Part shown: piece after piece, positions 32,432 to 43,246 of the stretch
Layout of the letters: every line of letters starts with the position of its first letter
Position numbering within the stretch: the first letter of the stretch is position 1
Origin: Sva-07 sp963715825
Lineage (GTDB): Bacteria > Actinomycetota > Acidimicrobiia > Acidimicrobiales > Ilumatobacteraceae
DNA: 64,000 nucleotides
NCBI GenBank assembly: GCA_963715825.1
Contig: CAVQSI010000041.1
Coordinates: 186,001 to 250,000, forward strand
Direction: 5' to 3'
Notes under the pieces: generated by a model
Told to the model about the DNA's origin: nothing
Databases searched by the model: none
What the model saw: only the letters and a program-made list of their open reading frames with translations
Program-made: the position numbers and the translations under genes

Positions 32432-33202
32432 TCAGACGTCGTCGATGGTGGTCGGAAGTGAGCGGTAGGTGAGGCGGGCGCGGCGGAACGTGACCGCGTC
32501 ACGCAGGCCCCACAGGGTCACGAGCTTGAAGGCTTCGATGATGATGCCGCGATGCATCTTGGACGTGCCGGCGACCCGGTCGCGGAACGCGATCGGCACC
32601 TCGACAACGCTCAGGCCGGCCTGCACGGTGCGGTACGTCATCTCGATCTGGAAGCCGTAACCGTCGGCCTGCACCCCGTCGATCCCGATCTGGCGCAGCG
32701 TGTCGGCCCGGTAGACGCGGTAGCCGGCGGTGGCGTCGTTGAGCGCCAGGCCGAGCACCAGACCGGCGTACCGGTTCCCCCAACGGGACAGCCAGGTGCG
32801 ACGGCGCGGCCAGCCGATCACCGAGCCACCCGGGATGTACCTCGATCCGATGACCAACGCGATGCCTCGATCGGCCAGGTCGAGCATCATCGGCAGCGCC
32901 GCCGGGTCGTGCGACAGGTCAGCGTCGATCTCGACCAGTGCGTCGTAGCCCTCGTCGAGGCCGATCGCGAATGCGTGGAGGTAGGCGTCGCCGAGACCCC
33001 GCTTGACCTCACGCTCGACGATGCGGATCCGATCGTCGGTGGCGGCACGTTCGTGGACGAGGCGGCGGGTGTCGTCGATCGACTGGTCGTCGATGACGAG
33101 GACGTCGGCGTCGGGGACGTCGGAGCGGATCCGGTCGAGGATCTCGGAGATGTTTGCCGCCTCGTTGTGGGTCGGCACGATGATCAGCGTGCGCACGAGC
33201 AC
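32432..33202 (-). CDS. Polyprenol-phosphate mannosyltransferase (DPM1-like GT2)
   Basis: A 256-residue GT2 enzyme that transfers mannose from GDP-mannose to polyprenyl phosphate on the inner membrane face. IIVPTHNEAANI (residues 7-18), VLVIDDQSIDDT (34-45) and the metal-binding EIDADLSHDP (91-100) are the signature, with RYIPGGSVIGWPRRR and AGYRVYR further on. No C-terminal membrane domain is fused. Start GTG 33202 (MLVRTLI), 6 bases after the AftD-like gene's stop. Its product would feed GT-C mannosyltransferases such as the PIG-V-like protein at 41882. A fragment of a second copy lies at 15540. Confidence 0.93.
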   Translation of the reverse strand: MLVRTLIIVPTHNEAANISEILDRIRSDVPDADVLVIDDQSIDDTRRLVHERAATDDRIRIVEREVKRGLGDAYLHAFAIGLDEGYDALVEIDADLSHDPAALPMMLDLADRGIALVIGSRYIPGGSVIGWPRRRTWLSRWGNRYAGLVLGLALNDATAGYRVYRADTLRQIGIDGVQADGYGFQIEMTYRTVQAGLSVVEVPIAFRDRVAGTSKMHRGIIIEAFKLVTLWGLRDAVTFRRARLTYRSLPTTIDDV

Positions 33203-33208
33203 GGCACG

Positions 33209-36200
33209 CTACTGCCTCCGGCGCACGCCGCCAGGCATGATGGCGACCACGCAGACCGCGGCGACGGCGAACCAGACCAGGGGAGCGGTCCAACCAAACC
33301 GGCTCGGCCAGTCGGGTCCGGGCGGGTAGTCGTAGCGCCACTCGGCCGCCACGATCCAGCCCGCAGTGATGCCACCGGCGACCAGCACGACGGCGAGCGC
33401 AGCCCACGGCCAGCGTCGCTGGACGACGAGCACCACGAGGGCACCGAGCGCCACGACAGGACCGGCGAAGAGCGCCACGAGGGCGATGAGACCGGCGGCC
33501 ACGAGCGGGCTCGAACGCAACCGGTCGGGTCGGTCCGGATCGATCGGTTCGCCCAGGCCCGCCGGCATGGTCCTCCGGCGCGTCCACACGAGCAGCCCGA
33601 CCACGCTCAACCCGGCGATCAGCGAGAACCAGAGGGCGATCATCACGCCTCGCTGCGGGGTCCACTCGAACACGATCGACCGGTCGCCGTCGGCGGCATC
33701 GAGCAACCACCCGTTTGCGTAGCCGTCGATCAGCACCGGTGCGCCGAGGTCGACGCCGTCGGCGCTGGCGGTCCAGCCGGCGTTCCAGCTCTGCTCGAGC
33801 ACCACCCACGCAGCGTCGTCCGAGGCCGCCACGGTCGCCTCGACACGGGTGTCGTCGACATCGCCGAGCATGACCGCCGGTGCGGCTGCGGGCTCCGGCG
33901 CCGGGGACGCGGCCTCGCCGTCGAGCGTGATGCGATCGAGGTCGAATCCGCTGAGCGCGCCCGGCGTCGCCCGCAGCACGTGCGTGCCCGCATCGAGCAC
34001 CACCGGACCGGTGCACATCTCGACGGCGAGCTCGGTGCGGGTGATCGCCTGGCTCTTGGTGCCGAGGATCCGGACGGGACACCGGTGCGCCGTCGAGCGT
34101 GAGCAGATCGTCGCGGCAGGCGTCGTCGAGGGGTTCGTCGAGGTCGACGGCAACATTCGGTTCTGCACCGATGCGGACGTTGGTGATCCCGAGGGGGAGG
34201 ACCTTGGGCAGCCCGGAGAAGTACTCCGGGGTCGTGCGCTGCTCGACGCCGCTGAACGTCACGGTGGATTGGTTGGCCTGATATCCGCCGAGCGACAGTT
34301 CGACACCGGCGGTGCCGTCGACCGGCGCGGTCGGTGGGATCGGGACCGTGCGCACGGTTCCGTCGTCGCTGGTGACGGTGACCTCGGTGGGGACTGAGTG
34401 GCGTCCGTCGTCGAGCCACGACAACACGAACGTGCCGTCGCTCACCAGCGCTGGATGGTCGATGGTGAGCGTCGCTCCGACCACGTCGTCGAACGGTGTC
34501 TGCCAGACCGTGTCGCCGCTGCGGTCGATGGCCGATGCACCACGTGATCCCGGGCTGCCTCCCAGTCGCCGATCGGCGATCACCCGGTACGGATCGTCGA
34601 ACAGCTCCGCGAGCGCCTCCTCGCTCGCCCGGCCGCCCAGCCGCGCCTCGGCGGACAGCACGAACGATCGCTCGGCGGGGACCTCGAACTCGCGCACCAG
34701 GCTGCGCTCGGCGGGCGCCTCGTTCGGCGTGGACGGATCGATGCGCTGACGGGTGAACAGGTACGTGAGTCGCTGATCGGCCAGTCGCTCCTCGTCGACC
34801 AGGCCGAACGCCTCGAGGCGGGGCACTCGAACGATCCGGTCGTCGCTGACACCCGGGATGCTCACCTCGGCGAGGCCGACGGCCGGCAAGGTGGTGTAGT
34901 CGGCGATCTCGCCGATGTTGTCGCGTCGCACCTCGAACCGCATCGTCTGGAAGCCGTCGACGGGCAGCTCGATCGTCTGGCCGGGCACCGCACGCGACGA
35001 CTCGTCGAACACCACGTCGAACGTGGTCTCGGCGTCCGTGTCCTCGTCGAGCGTGATGCGTGCGTCGACGATGTAGCGATTCGTCGCGCCGGTCACCGGC
35101 TGCAGGATCGTGATCGTCGAGGTGTCGGCTCGCTCCTTCAGGTCGACCTCCCAGAACAGTCCGGTGGTCTGACCGAACGCACCAGCGCGCCAAGCGGTCG
35201 CCGGATCGCCGTCGAGCGCGAAGTGCGGAGCATCGCCCGGCGTGAACGCCACCCGGTTGCCGTAGTAGCTGGCGCGCACGTCGGCGACGTCGGCGTCGTG
35301 GACCGCGATCGTGCGCCGGTCGAGCGCGTCCGCGGCATCGTCAGGAGCGAACACGTCGAGCTGCTGGTTCGACGGGTCCTCGTCGAGCCAGAGCGGCCCG
35401 GCCGCTTCGAGAGCGCCCAGGTTCGAGCTGACCGTGGACCAGTGCCGCGCCTGTTTGCGATTCGAGTCGGTCACCACCCACCACGGATCGTCACCGACCA
35501 TCGCCGGGTCGAGGTCGTCGGTTGCCGCCAGGTCGAACAGCGTGGACGCGAACAACACCGGACGGTCGTCGGTGGGCAACCCGGATCCGGCGAGGTCGAC
35601 GAGCCCCTCTGCCGTGCCGGCGATCACGATCGGTGCCTGCGCCGACGCGGTCTGGACCAACGGGGCCGCATCGAGGTTCCAGGCGGCGACGACCGGGAAC
35701 GTCTCGGCGATGTCGGGGTCAGCGAGCGTCCGTTCGTCGAGCAGCGGGATCACCGTGTCGTCGCTGACGGTCGGGCCGGCGAAGTCGGGTTCCCCGAGCG
35801 CTGCGGTGAGGTCGGTCCACAACGGCCCGGGGCGTGCGAGCAGGTACCGCTCGTGTTCCAGGTCGTTGCGCACCACGATCGTGTCCACGCCGAACCGTGC
35901 GGCGACCACGGCGAGCGTCTCGGGTTCGAACCATCCCTCGGGGATGCGGCGCTCGAACGCGTTCAACAGGTCGGCGGTGGCCGGACCACCCTGCAGCACG
36001 ACATCGCGGGCCAGATAGGGGCGCTCGATGATGCCCGGCAGTACGGCGTCGACGGTGCCGCCCCAGCGGTAGTTCGCGAAGTCGGCCGCCGGGATCTCCC
36101 ACACCCGGCCACCGCTCGCCGGGTCGCGGGTGGCATCGAGCCACTCGGCGAGTTCGGTCTCGTAGGCAGGCAGCTCCTCGTCGCGCAGCAGCGACGACGA

Positions 36201-37527
36201 CAACGAGTTCGCCGTGAACCACGGGAACATCTGCACCACGACGAGCCCGATCATGGCGGCCGGGGCGATCAGACCACGACGAGTCCGCGCCGGAGCCGGA
36301 CGCTCGGCGGCGTTCGCCGTGATCCGTGCTCGCACCCACTCCGAACTGGCCGCCGTGCCGAACGCCAGGGCGAACACGACCAGCGGCGCCGCCCGCGGCG
36401 TCGAGCGCAACGCAAGGCCCGCGGTGGTGTCGGAGGCGAACCACTCGAACAGTGCGCCGTACGGCGTCGACGAGCCGAGCGGAGCGGCGCCGACGGCCAC
36501 GGCGAGCCCGACGAGCAGCAGCACCGCCGACGCGACCCGACCGGAGAACCGGGTGAGGAAGCCGAGCAGCGCAACGCCGGCGAGGGTGAAGCCGAGCGCC
36601 ATCAGTGCCGGGTTGTCGAAGTAGGCGACCGCCGGTTCGACCCAGGGGTCGAGCCGGTCGCCGCCGTAGAGGAACCAGTAGCCCAGCCCGCGCATGATCT
36701 CCGCCGGGGTGCTGGAGCTGGCAACGGACTGGTAGGTCTCGGTGTACCGCAGGATCGGGATGCCGTAGGTGCCCTGGATCCGCAGCGCAACGATCCACCA
36801 CACCGACACCGCCGCGCTCAACGCGCCGATCTTGGCGGCCGCGCGAGACCCCGTCGCCGACCCGCACTCGCCCGGACACGACGTCGCAGATCAGCCAGAT
36901 GACCGGCCCCAGCCCGGCGAGCACCAGCGACGTGGCGTTCACGCTGCCGACCAGCGCCACGATCACGGCGAACCAGGCGGCGGGTCGCCACGATCGGGTG
37001 CGTGCCGCCTTGGCGACCAGCAGGATCATCCACGGCAGCGCCGCCCACGGGCCGAGGATCACCGAGAGCCGGGCGAGGTAGCTGAGCACGTACGGACTGA
37101 ACCCGTAGGTGACCGCGGCGACGAGTGCACCGGCTGCGCTCCAGCCGAGCCAGCGCGCCAGGCGGTACATCCCGAACGCCGCGGCGAAGACGAGCGTGCC
37201 CCACAGCAGACGCTGGGTGATCCAGTCGGGCGAACCGATCGCCTCCATCAGCCAGTAGTAGGGCCCGAGGGGGAAGAGGTAGCCGATGTTCTGGTGTGGC
37301 ACGGTGCCGGCGCCGACGGTCGGGTCCCACATCGAGGTGGCCTGGCGCAGCACGGCGCTGGGGTCGAGCGTGAGGTACGACTTGGTGTCGGCGCTGACGC
37401 GTCCGGGTTCGGTGAGCAGGATCGGTACGTAGGCGAGCAACGCGAGCACCGTCGCGGCGGTCCGGTCCGGATGACGCCTGGCCCATTCGATCACCCGCGC
37501 CATCGGCGCAGAAACGTACCGGCTCAT
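33209..37527 (-). CDS. AftD-like arabinofuranosyltransferase 1, two single-base frameshifts
   Basis: A giant GT-C enzyme (about 1438 residues when repaired). The N-terminal membrane part begins PGRVSADTKSYLTLDP, the AftD (DUF3367) hallmark acidic motif, followed by about a dozen helices; the middle is a long outer-face beta-rich part with a discoidin-like carbohydrate-binding section (RVAFTPGDAPHFALDGDPAT); helices return near the C-terminus (MIALWFSLIAGLSVVGLLVW). Two extra bases break the frame: in the C run at 36849-36852 and in 34076-34084. Removing each rejoins clearly homologous frames. In mycobacteria AftD adds alpha-1,3-arabinofuranose from DPA. Start ATG 37527, overlapping the upstream paralogue's stop. 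Confidence 0.85.
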
Positions 37528-40500
37528 GTCGCTTCGCGGTCGGCATCGGCTGCAAACGCTGCGCCGACGGCCAGCACGATCACGGCGAACAGCGCCAAAC
37601 CATTGAGGTGCTCGACGTTGGTCGTCCAGCCTGCGTTCGGGAACGGTCGGTCGCTGCGCACCACCCACATCGCACTGATCGCCACCGCGCCCGCAGCGGC
37701 AACGCCGGCGATCTCGAACGTGCGTGTCCGTCGCAGCCAGATCGCGACGACGGCCACGAGCGCGGCGACCAGTGCCCACAACGGTCCGATGAGCAGGAGG
37801 GCTGCGGCGACCAGGACGCCGCCGGAGATCGCCGCCCGGCGGCGTTCCGTCGGACGCATCGACACGATCCGGGGTCGGGGCAGCGGTGTGATCGTGCGGC
37901 GTGAAGCGAACAGAACCACGGCGAGGCACACCAGCGCCGCCATTGCCGAGATGGCGAGCCCGATGGTGACCGGCTGCTGCGCGGTCCAGCGGAATTGGAC
38001 CGTCGTCGGCACATCGCTCGGCGGTAGCAGCCAGCCGTTGAAGCCTCCATCGACGAGGCTCGGCGCACCGAGCGAGGTCCCGTTCGCGTCGGCCGACCAG
38101 GCGTCGTTGAAACCTTCGCCGAGCACGACCCAACAGCCAGCCGGGCAGGCCTCGACAACCACATCGCGCGCTCGCGGATCGTTGCGGACGACCTCGACAC
38201 CGACCGCGGACGGCGGCGCTCCGGTCGGCACCCGTGGGTCCGCGAGCACCACCCGGTCGACCGACAACGCCAACTCACCGTCGACCGACACCAGGTCGTG
38301 GCTGCCGGTGTCGAGCACGGCGGGTTCGCACGATGTCGCCTCGACGGCCGCACCCGCCACCAGCTCACCCACCGTCGTCTCGAACGTGAGCGGAACGCCG
38401 ACACCGTCGAGGGTGATCAGGTCGTCGGAACAGGTGACGCTCACGGGGCGATCGGGGTCGGTTGCAACCTGCTCGATGCCGTCGGTGCCCGTCAGCTCGG
38501 CGATCGCCGCGGGCAGTGTTCGGGGGTCGCCGTAGCGACGGTCGATGGTGATGCGTGGCTCGACGCCGGTGATCGTCAACGTGAGCGGGCCGTCGCGCCT
38601 CGGCGATCTCCGCCGGGAGCGGCACGGTGCTGCGACCCGCTGCGTCGGGCGCAGCGACCGGGACCACGACGCCGGAGCCGGCTGTGGCGTCGCCGCGCCG
38701 CAGTTCGAGCTCGGTGATCGTCGAGTACGGCCCCGGCGGCTGATCGACGACCAACGTCGACCCGATCGGGCCCACTTCGGGGAAGGTCAACCGTGCGCCG
38801 ACAGCGTCGTCGAATCCCGTCACCCACGCGGTGGCGGCGTCGCCATCGGCGGCCGCAGCGCCTCGTTGCTGCACGCCGCCGGTGACCCGAGACGACGCGA
38901 CGGGAACCGCCGCACCCGGGTCGAGCAACACGGCGAGTTCCTCGTCGGACGCGCGTCGATCGAGCCGCAGCGTCGCCGTCGCGTCGACCTCGCGGGGCGT
39001 GGTGATCGGGAACCGACGCAGCAGCTCCGGCTCGGGGTCCGCCCGCCACGGGTCGGCGGCGTCGGTGCGCCAGCGGGTGAAGACCAGCGCCAGCGGGGTC
39101 TCCGCGCCGACGGCGTCGAGGCCGTCGACCGGGGGACGTACGTACTCCGTGGTCGCTCCGAGCCCGAGATCGATCTCGCTGAACCCGACACCGGCGAACG
39201 ACGCCGCCAGCGGGAACTCGCCAGGTGCGACCGCGGTGATCTCGACGCCGATGGTGTCACCTCCGCCCGCCGTCGGGATCTCGACGATCTGGCCGGCATC
39301 GGTGACCGACTCCGGCGTGAGTTCGACGTCGAGGCCCGGCCCGCCAGCCACGGTGATGCGTACGGCAGCGATCGACCGGCCGCCCGACTGCGTCGGCGCC
39401 TGGTGGAGGGTCAGGCGGTCGACGGTGGTGGCGACACGGGGGTCGATGGTGAGCTCGATGCGTTCGCCGATCGGGTCACCGTGGTCGTCGACGCGCCAGG
39501 CCGTGGTCGGGTCGCCGTCGATCGCCATCACGGCACGATCTTCCGGCCGATACGCAAACGGTTCGCCGTAGGCCGACGCGATCGCGGTGACCGGGCCGTC
39601 TTGGACAGCGATGGTCTGCTGGTCGGCGCTGGTGCCGGTGCCGCCGCCGGTGCCGAACACGTCGAGACGTTGATCGGCGCTGGTCGCCACCAGCACGTCG
39701 ATGTCATCGCCGCCGGGTTCCGTGTGACCGCGGACGTCCTGCGAGCCGCGCCAGTGGTGCGCCTGATCGCGGTTGGTGTCGGTCACGAGCAACGCCCTCG
39801 CGTCGTCGAGTGCGTCGGTCAGCGCCGGGCCCTCCAGCGATGCGCTGTAGCGGACGAGTTCGTGGCCGGACAGCAGGCCGCTCGCCGCGGCGTCGATCAG
39901 CCCGTCACCCGATCCGGACACCACCACCGTCTCGGTTGCCGTGCGGACCACCGGCACCGGGTCGACGACCGGGATCAACGCGACGGGCGAGCGCGGCGTC
40001 CCGACGGCCGCGTCGACGATCGAGGCGGGGTCGGTCATGTCGACCTCGGGCAGGTTCACGACGGGTTCGCCGAACCGCTCCACCGGTCCGAGCCCGTCGA
40101 CGGGCATGTTCGTGAGCGCCTCGTCGAGCGGCTCGGGGCGGGCGGTGCGGAACCGCTCGAAGGCGGCGTCGTTCGACAGCCACACGACGTCGGCGCCGAG
40201 CAGCCGGGCGATCGGTGCCAGCGAGTCGGCTTCGAGGATGCCCTCCTGCAAGCGATCGTCGAACGCGAACAGCAGGTCCATCGCCGCCGGTGAGCCGAGC
40301 GGAAGCAGGTCGCGGGTGACGACGGGCTTGTCGGCCAGCCCCACCAGGGGATGATCGGTGGCGTAGCCCCACCGGAACGCTCCGAACTCCGCGCCGGGGA
40401 TCTGCAACACGCGGGCGGTCGGTTCCAACGAGTCGAGCCGGTCGACCGCCTCGACCCACGCCTGGGGCGGGTCCTGATCGCGGTCGATCGCCGGATCGAC

Positions 40501-41868
40501 GAACGCTCGGTTCTGCAACGACGGCAGGTTGACGATCGCCAGCACGACCACGGCGAGCATCGCCGCGACACGAACGCCAGGAACGGCGCGCAGCTTCGTG
40601 CCCACCTGGACGCCGAGCCCGCGCGGGACGATCGACACCAGCGCGCCGACCCCGAGGGCGACCCCCAGCAGGAACACCGGCACCGCCCGGGTGCTGCTGC
40701 GCAGCGCCAGCGCCAGGCCCGACTCGTCGTCGCTGACGAACAACGAGAACAGCGGCGACGGGTCGTCGATCGGGTGCACGCCGACGGCGAGCACCATCCC
40801 GGCGGCGACGCAGAGCGCAGCGAAACGACGTTGCGCCCACGACGACACCACCAGGCCGGCGAGCCCGAGGAGGATGACGGCGTAGCTCACCGCGATCACC
40901 CGCACGCTCACGAGGTAGTCGAACGACGCCGACGTCGTGGCAGCGACCGGGTCACGCTGGTAGAAGAGCCAGTAGCCGAGGCCGCGCAGCACCTCGGAAC
41001 CCGTGGCGTTGCGGCTGACGTCGGCCAGGGTCTCGGTGTAGGCGAGCACGGCCGGTCCATTCCTCGACTGAGCGAGCAGCATCGCGATCCACCACACCGA
41101 CACCGACGTGCACAGCAGCGCGATCCGGGCGGCGACCGCTGTCGCATGGCGCCAGGTGATCCGACGCTGCCATGCCACGTGGATGATCCACAGCACCGGC
41201 GCCGGGACGACCATCGCCAGGGTGGTGGCGTTCGTCGAGCCGACCGTGGCCACGATCAGCGCGATCAGCGCCGGATCGCGCCACGGCCCCAGGCGAGTTC
41301 TCCATCGTTGCCATCGAGGTGCCTGGTCGCCGGTGTCGTTGCCCGGGTCGTCGGGCGCGGGGCGAGCGAGCGTTGCGCGAACGGTGAGCGCCACGATCCA
41401 GCCGAGTCCGGCCCACGGCAGCAGCAGGAGCGAGGTGCGCGAGATGTACGCGAGCAGGAACGGCGAGAGCTGGTAGACGACCGCGCCGCTCAGCGCCCCG
41501 AGCGTGGACACACCGAGCAGCCGGGCCGCCCAGAACACCCCGGCACCGGCGAGGAACATGATCGTGCCGATCCAGAGGCGGTGCGCGACCCAGTCGGGCA
41601 CGCCCAGCGTGTCGAACAGCAGGTACCACGGTCCGCTCGGCCACAGGTAGGTGATCTGCTGGAACGGCACCCAGCCGGCGAACTGGTCGGGCTCGAACGT
41701 CGACGCGGCCCGCCCGAACAGCCCCCACGGGTCGAGATACAGGTACAGCTTGGTGTCGGCGGGCATCCGTCCCGGCGAACTCGTCAAGGCCGGCACGTAG
41801 GCGAGCAGCGCCAGGACCGCGACGCTGATGGCCGTGGTGTGACGGCCTGGACGCGCCGTCGGTGTCAC
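37524..41868 (-). CDS. AftD-like arabinofuranosyltransferase 2, one single-base frameshift
   Basis: Paralogue of the downstream gene, about 1447 residues when repaired. PGRMPADTKLYLYLDPWGLF (residues 32-51) is the AftD motif; SVSVWWIAMLLAQSRNGPAV and the external DGDPTTAWRVDDHG carbohydrate-binding-like part are shared with paralogue 1. The frame breaks within 38593-38601 (one extra base), after which LTLTITGVEPRITIDRRYGD continues to the C-terminal helices. Start GTG 41868; the stop overlaps the next ATG (ATGA). Tandem AftD paralogues suggest two linkages or two acceptors in one arabinan. As written the protein would lose its last ~350 residues. Confidence 0.85.
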
Positions 41869-41881
41869 GGTGGAGCGTCCG

Positions 41882-43141
41882 TCATGGAATGACGCCGAAG
41901 ACGGCGAAGAGCCCCGTCAACGCCGCGAGGCCGGCGCCGCAGGCGACCAGGGTGACATCCCAGCCGGCGTACTCCCAGCTCGCACGGCGATGGTCGCCGT
42001 CCGTGCGGGGCTCGGGCCACCAGGCTGCCACGGCGATGAACAACGGGAACGCCGTGAACAGGAATCGGGGCCGTGCGGTGACCGTCTCGGGGAGCAGCAT
42101 CAACCCGACGATCACGGCGCAGAACGCAACGAGCGGCCAGGCCATCCGGACCTTCCACGCACACCACGACATCGCGACCAGCGCAACCATCGTGAGCGCC
42201 GTGAGCGCGTCGGTCGGTGACGAGAGCGGACTGGTGAAGAAGCCGAACGTGTTGGTGACCGCGGTTGCGCCGAAGCTCGTGCCCTCGGCCCACGCCTCAC
42301 GCTGCACGCGGAACCACACGCCGGTCTCGCCGGCCGTTGCGCCGACGTACCACTGGAAGAACACGAACCCGATCGGGGCGAGCACCACGGCGAACAGCGA
42401 CTTCCACTGGCGCGACCGGCGGATGGCGATGAAGCTGGCGACGGCACAGGTGGCGACGATGGCGATGCCGTTGGGTCGGGTGGCGGTGGCCACCATCGCG
42501 GTGAGGCCGGCGAGGATCCACCGCTCGTCGAGCAGCAGCAGCATGCAGGCAGCGGCGAGCACGATCAACGTCGCTTCGGAGTAGGCGAACGACAACACGA
42601 CGCTGCCCGGGAAGATGGCGTAGAGCGTCATTGCCCGAGCTGCCACGTTGATCCCGTAGAGCCGCCGGGCGAGGAGGCCGACGAGCACCACGGACACCGC
42701 ACCCAGCACGAAGTTGACGAACAACGCGGCGAACGTGTCGCCACCGGGCAGCACGATGTCGACGATGCGCACCAACCACGGGTACACCGGGAAGAAGGCC
42801 GCCCGAGCTTCGAGCTGCTCGTAGGTGATGTTGTCCGGAACGTTGCTCGGGTAGCCGCCACGGATGATCTCGAGGTACCACCGGCCGTCCCACGAGGTCA
42901 GGACCTGGGAGATGATCGACCCGGCGCCCGGCTCGGGATCGCCGTCGGCCCGTGCGTCGACGGCGAGCTGCGCGGCGCGCACCGCCGTCCCTGCGATCAC
43001 GCACAGGCGCGACACCACGTACACGGCGAGCCCGACCACCAGTGCCCGCTGCCACAGGCGCGCATCGGCGGCCGCCTGCTCCGGTGGTGCGTCGGTCGCG
43101 TTGCCGGCGGATTCGAGTGGTGTGTCCGGGTGGTCGATCAT
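41882..43141 (-). CDS. PIG-V-like GT-C mannosyltransferase
   Basis: A 419-residue membrane protein with about ten helices. SWDGRWYLEIIRGGYP (residues 83-98) and the following AAFFPVYPWLVRIVD are the first-loop signature of PIG-V/DUF2029-like enzymes, which use polyprenyl-phosphate-mannose outside the membrane. ATRPNGIAIVATCAV is the second conserved block. The start ATG at 43141 (MIDHPDTPLE) is preferred over a longer frame. It ends 13 bases before the AftD-like gene and would use the product of the DPM1-like enzyme at 32432, so a mannose- and arabinose-containing polymer is likely. Confidence 0.82.
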   Translation of the reverse strand: MIDHPDTPLESAGNATDAPPEQAAADARLWQRALVVGLAVYVVSRLCVIAGTAVRAAQLAVDARADGDPEPGAGSIISQVLTSWDGRWYLEIIRGGYPSNVPDNITYEQLEARAAFFPVYPWLVRIVDIVLPGGDTFAALFVNFVLGAVSVVLVGLLARRLYGINVAARAMTLYAIFPGSVVLSFAYSEATLIVLAAACMLLLLDERWILAGLTAMVATATRPNGIAIVATCAVASFIAIRRSRQWKSLFAVVLAPIGFVFFQWYVGATAGETGVWFRVQREAWAEGTSFGATAVTNTFGFFTSPLSSPTDALTALTMVALVAMSWCAWKVRMAWPLVAFCAVIVGLMLLPETVTARPRFLFTAFPLFIAVAAWWPEPRTDGDHRRASWEYAGWDVTLVACGAGLAALTGLFAVFGVIP

Positions 43142-43246
43142 GCGTTGTTGACGGCCGGAGCACCGGCGCGGAGGTCGCTGCGACGCTAGCAGTCCACGCC
43201 CGTGGCGCCCGGGCATCGAGTTCGGCCAGGGCCCAGACTGTCGACG

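Noticed and set aside
35223..36902. 559-codon plus-strand open frame
   Set aside because: Antisense to AftD-like gene 1; low-complexity Arg/Gly/Val content and no start signal.
40351..41892. 513-codon plus-strand open frame
   Set aside because: Antisense shadow of AftD-like gene 2; Arg/Gln/His-rich low-complexity sequence.
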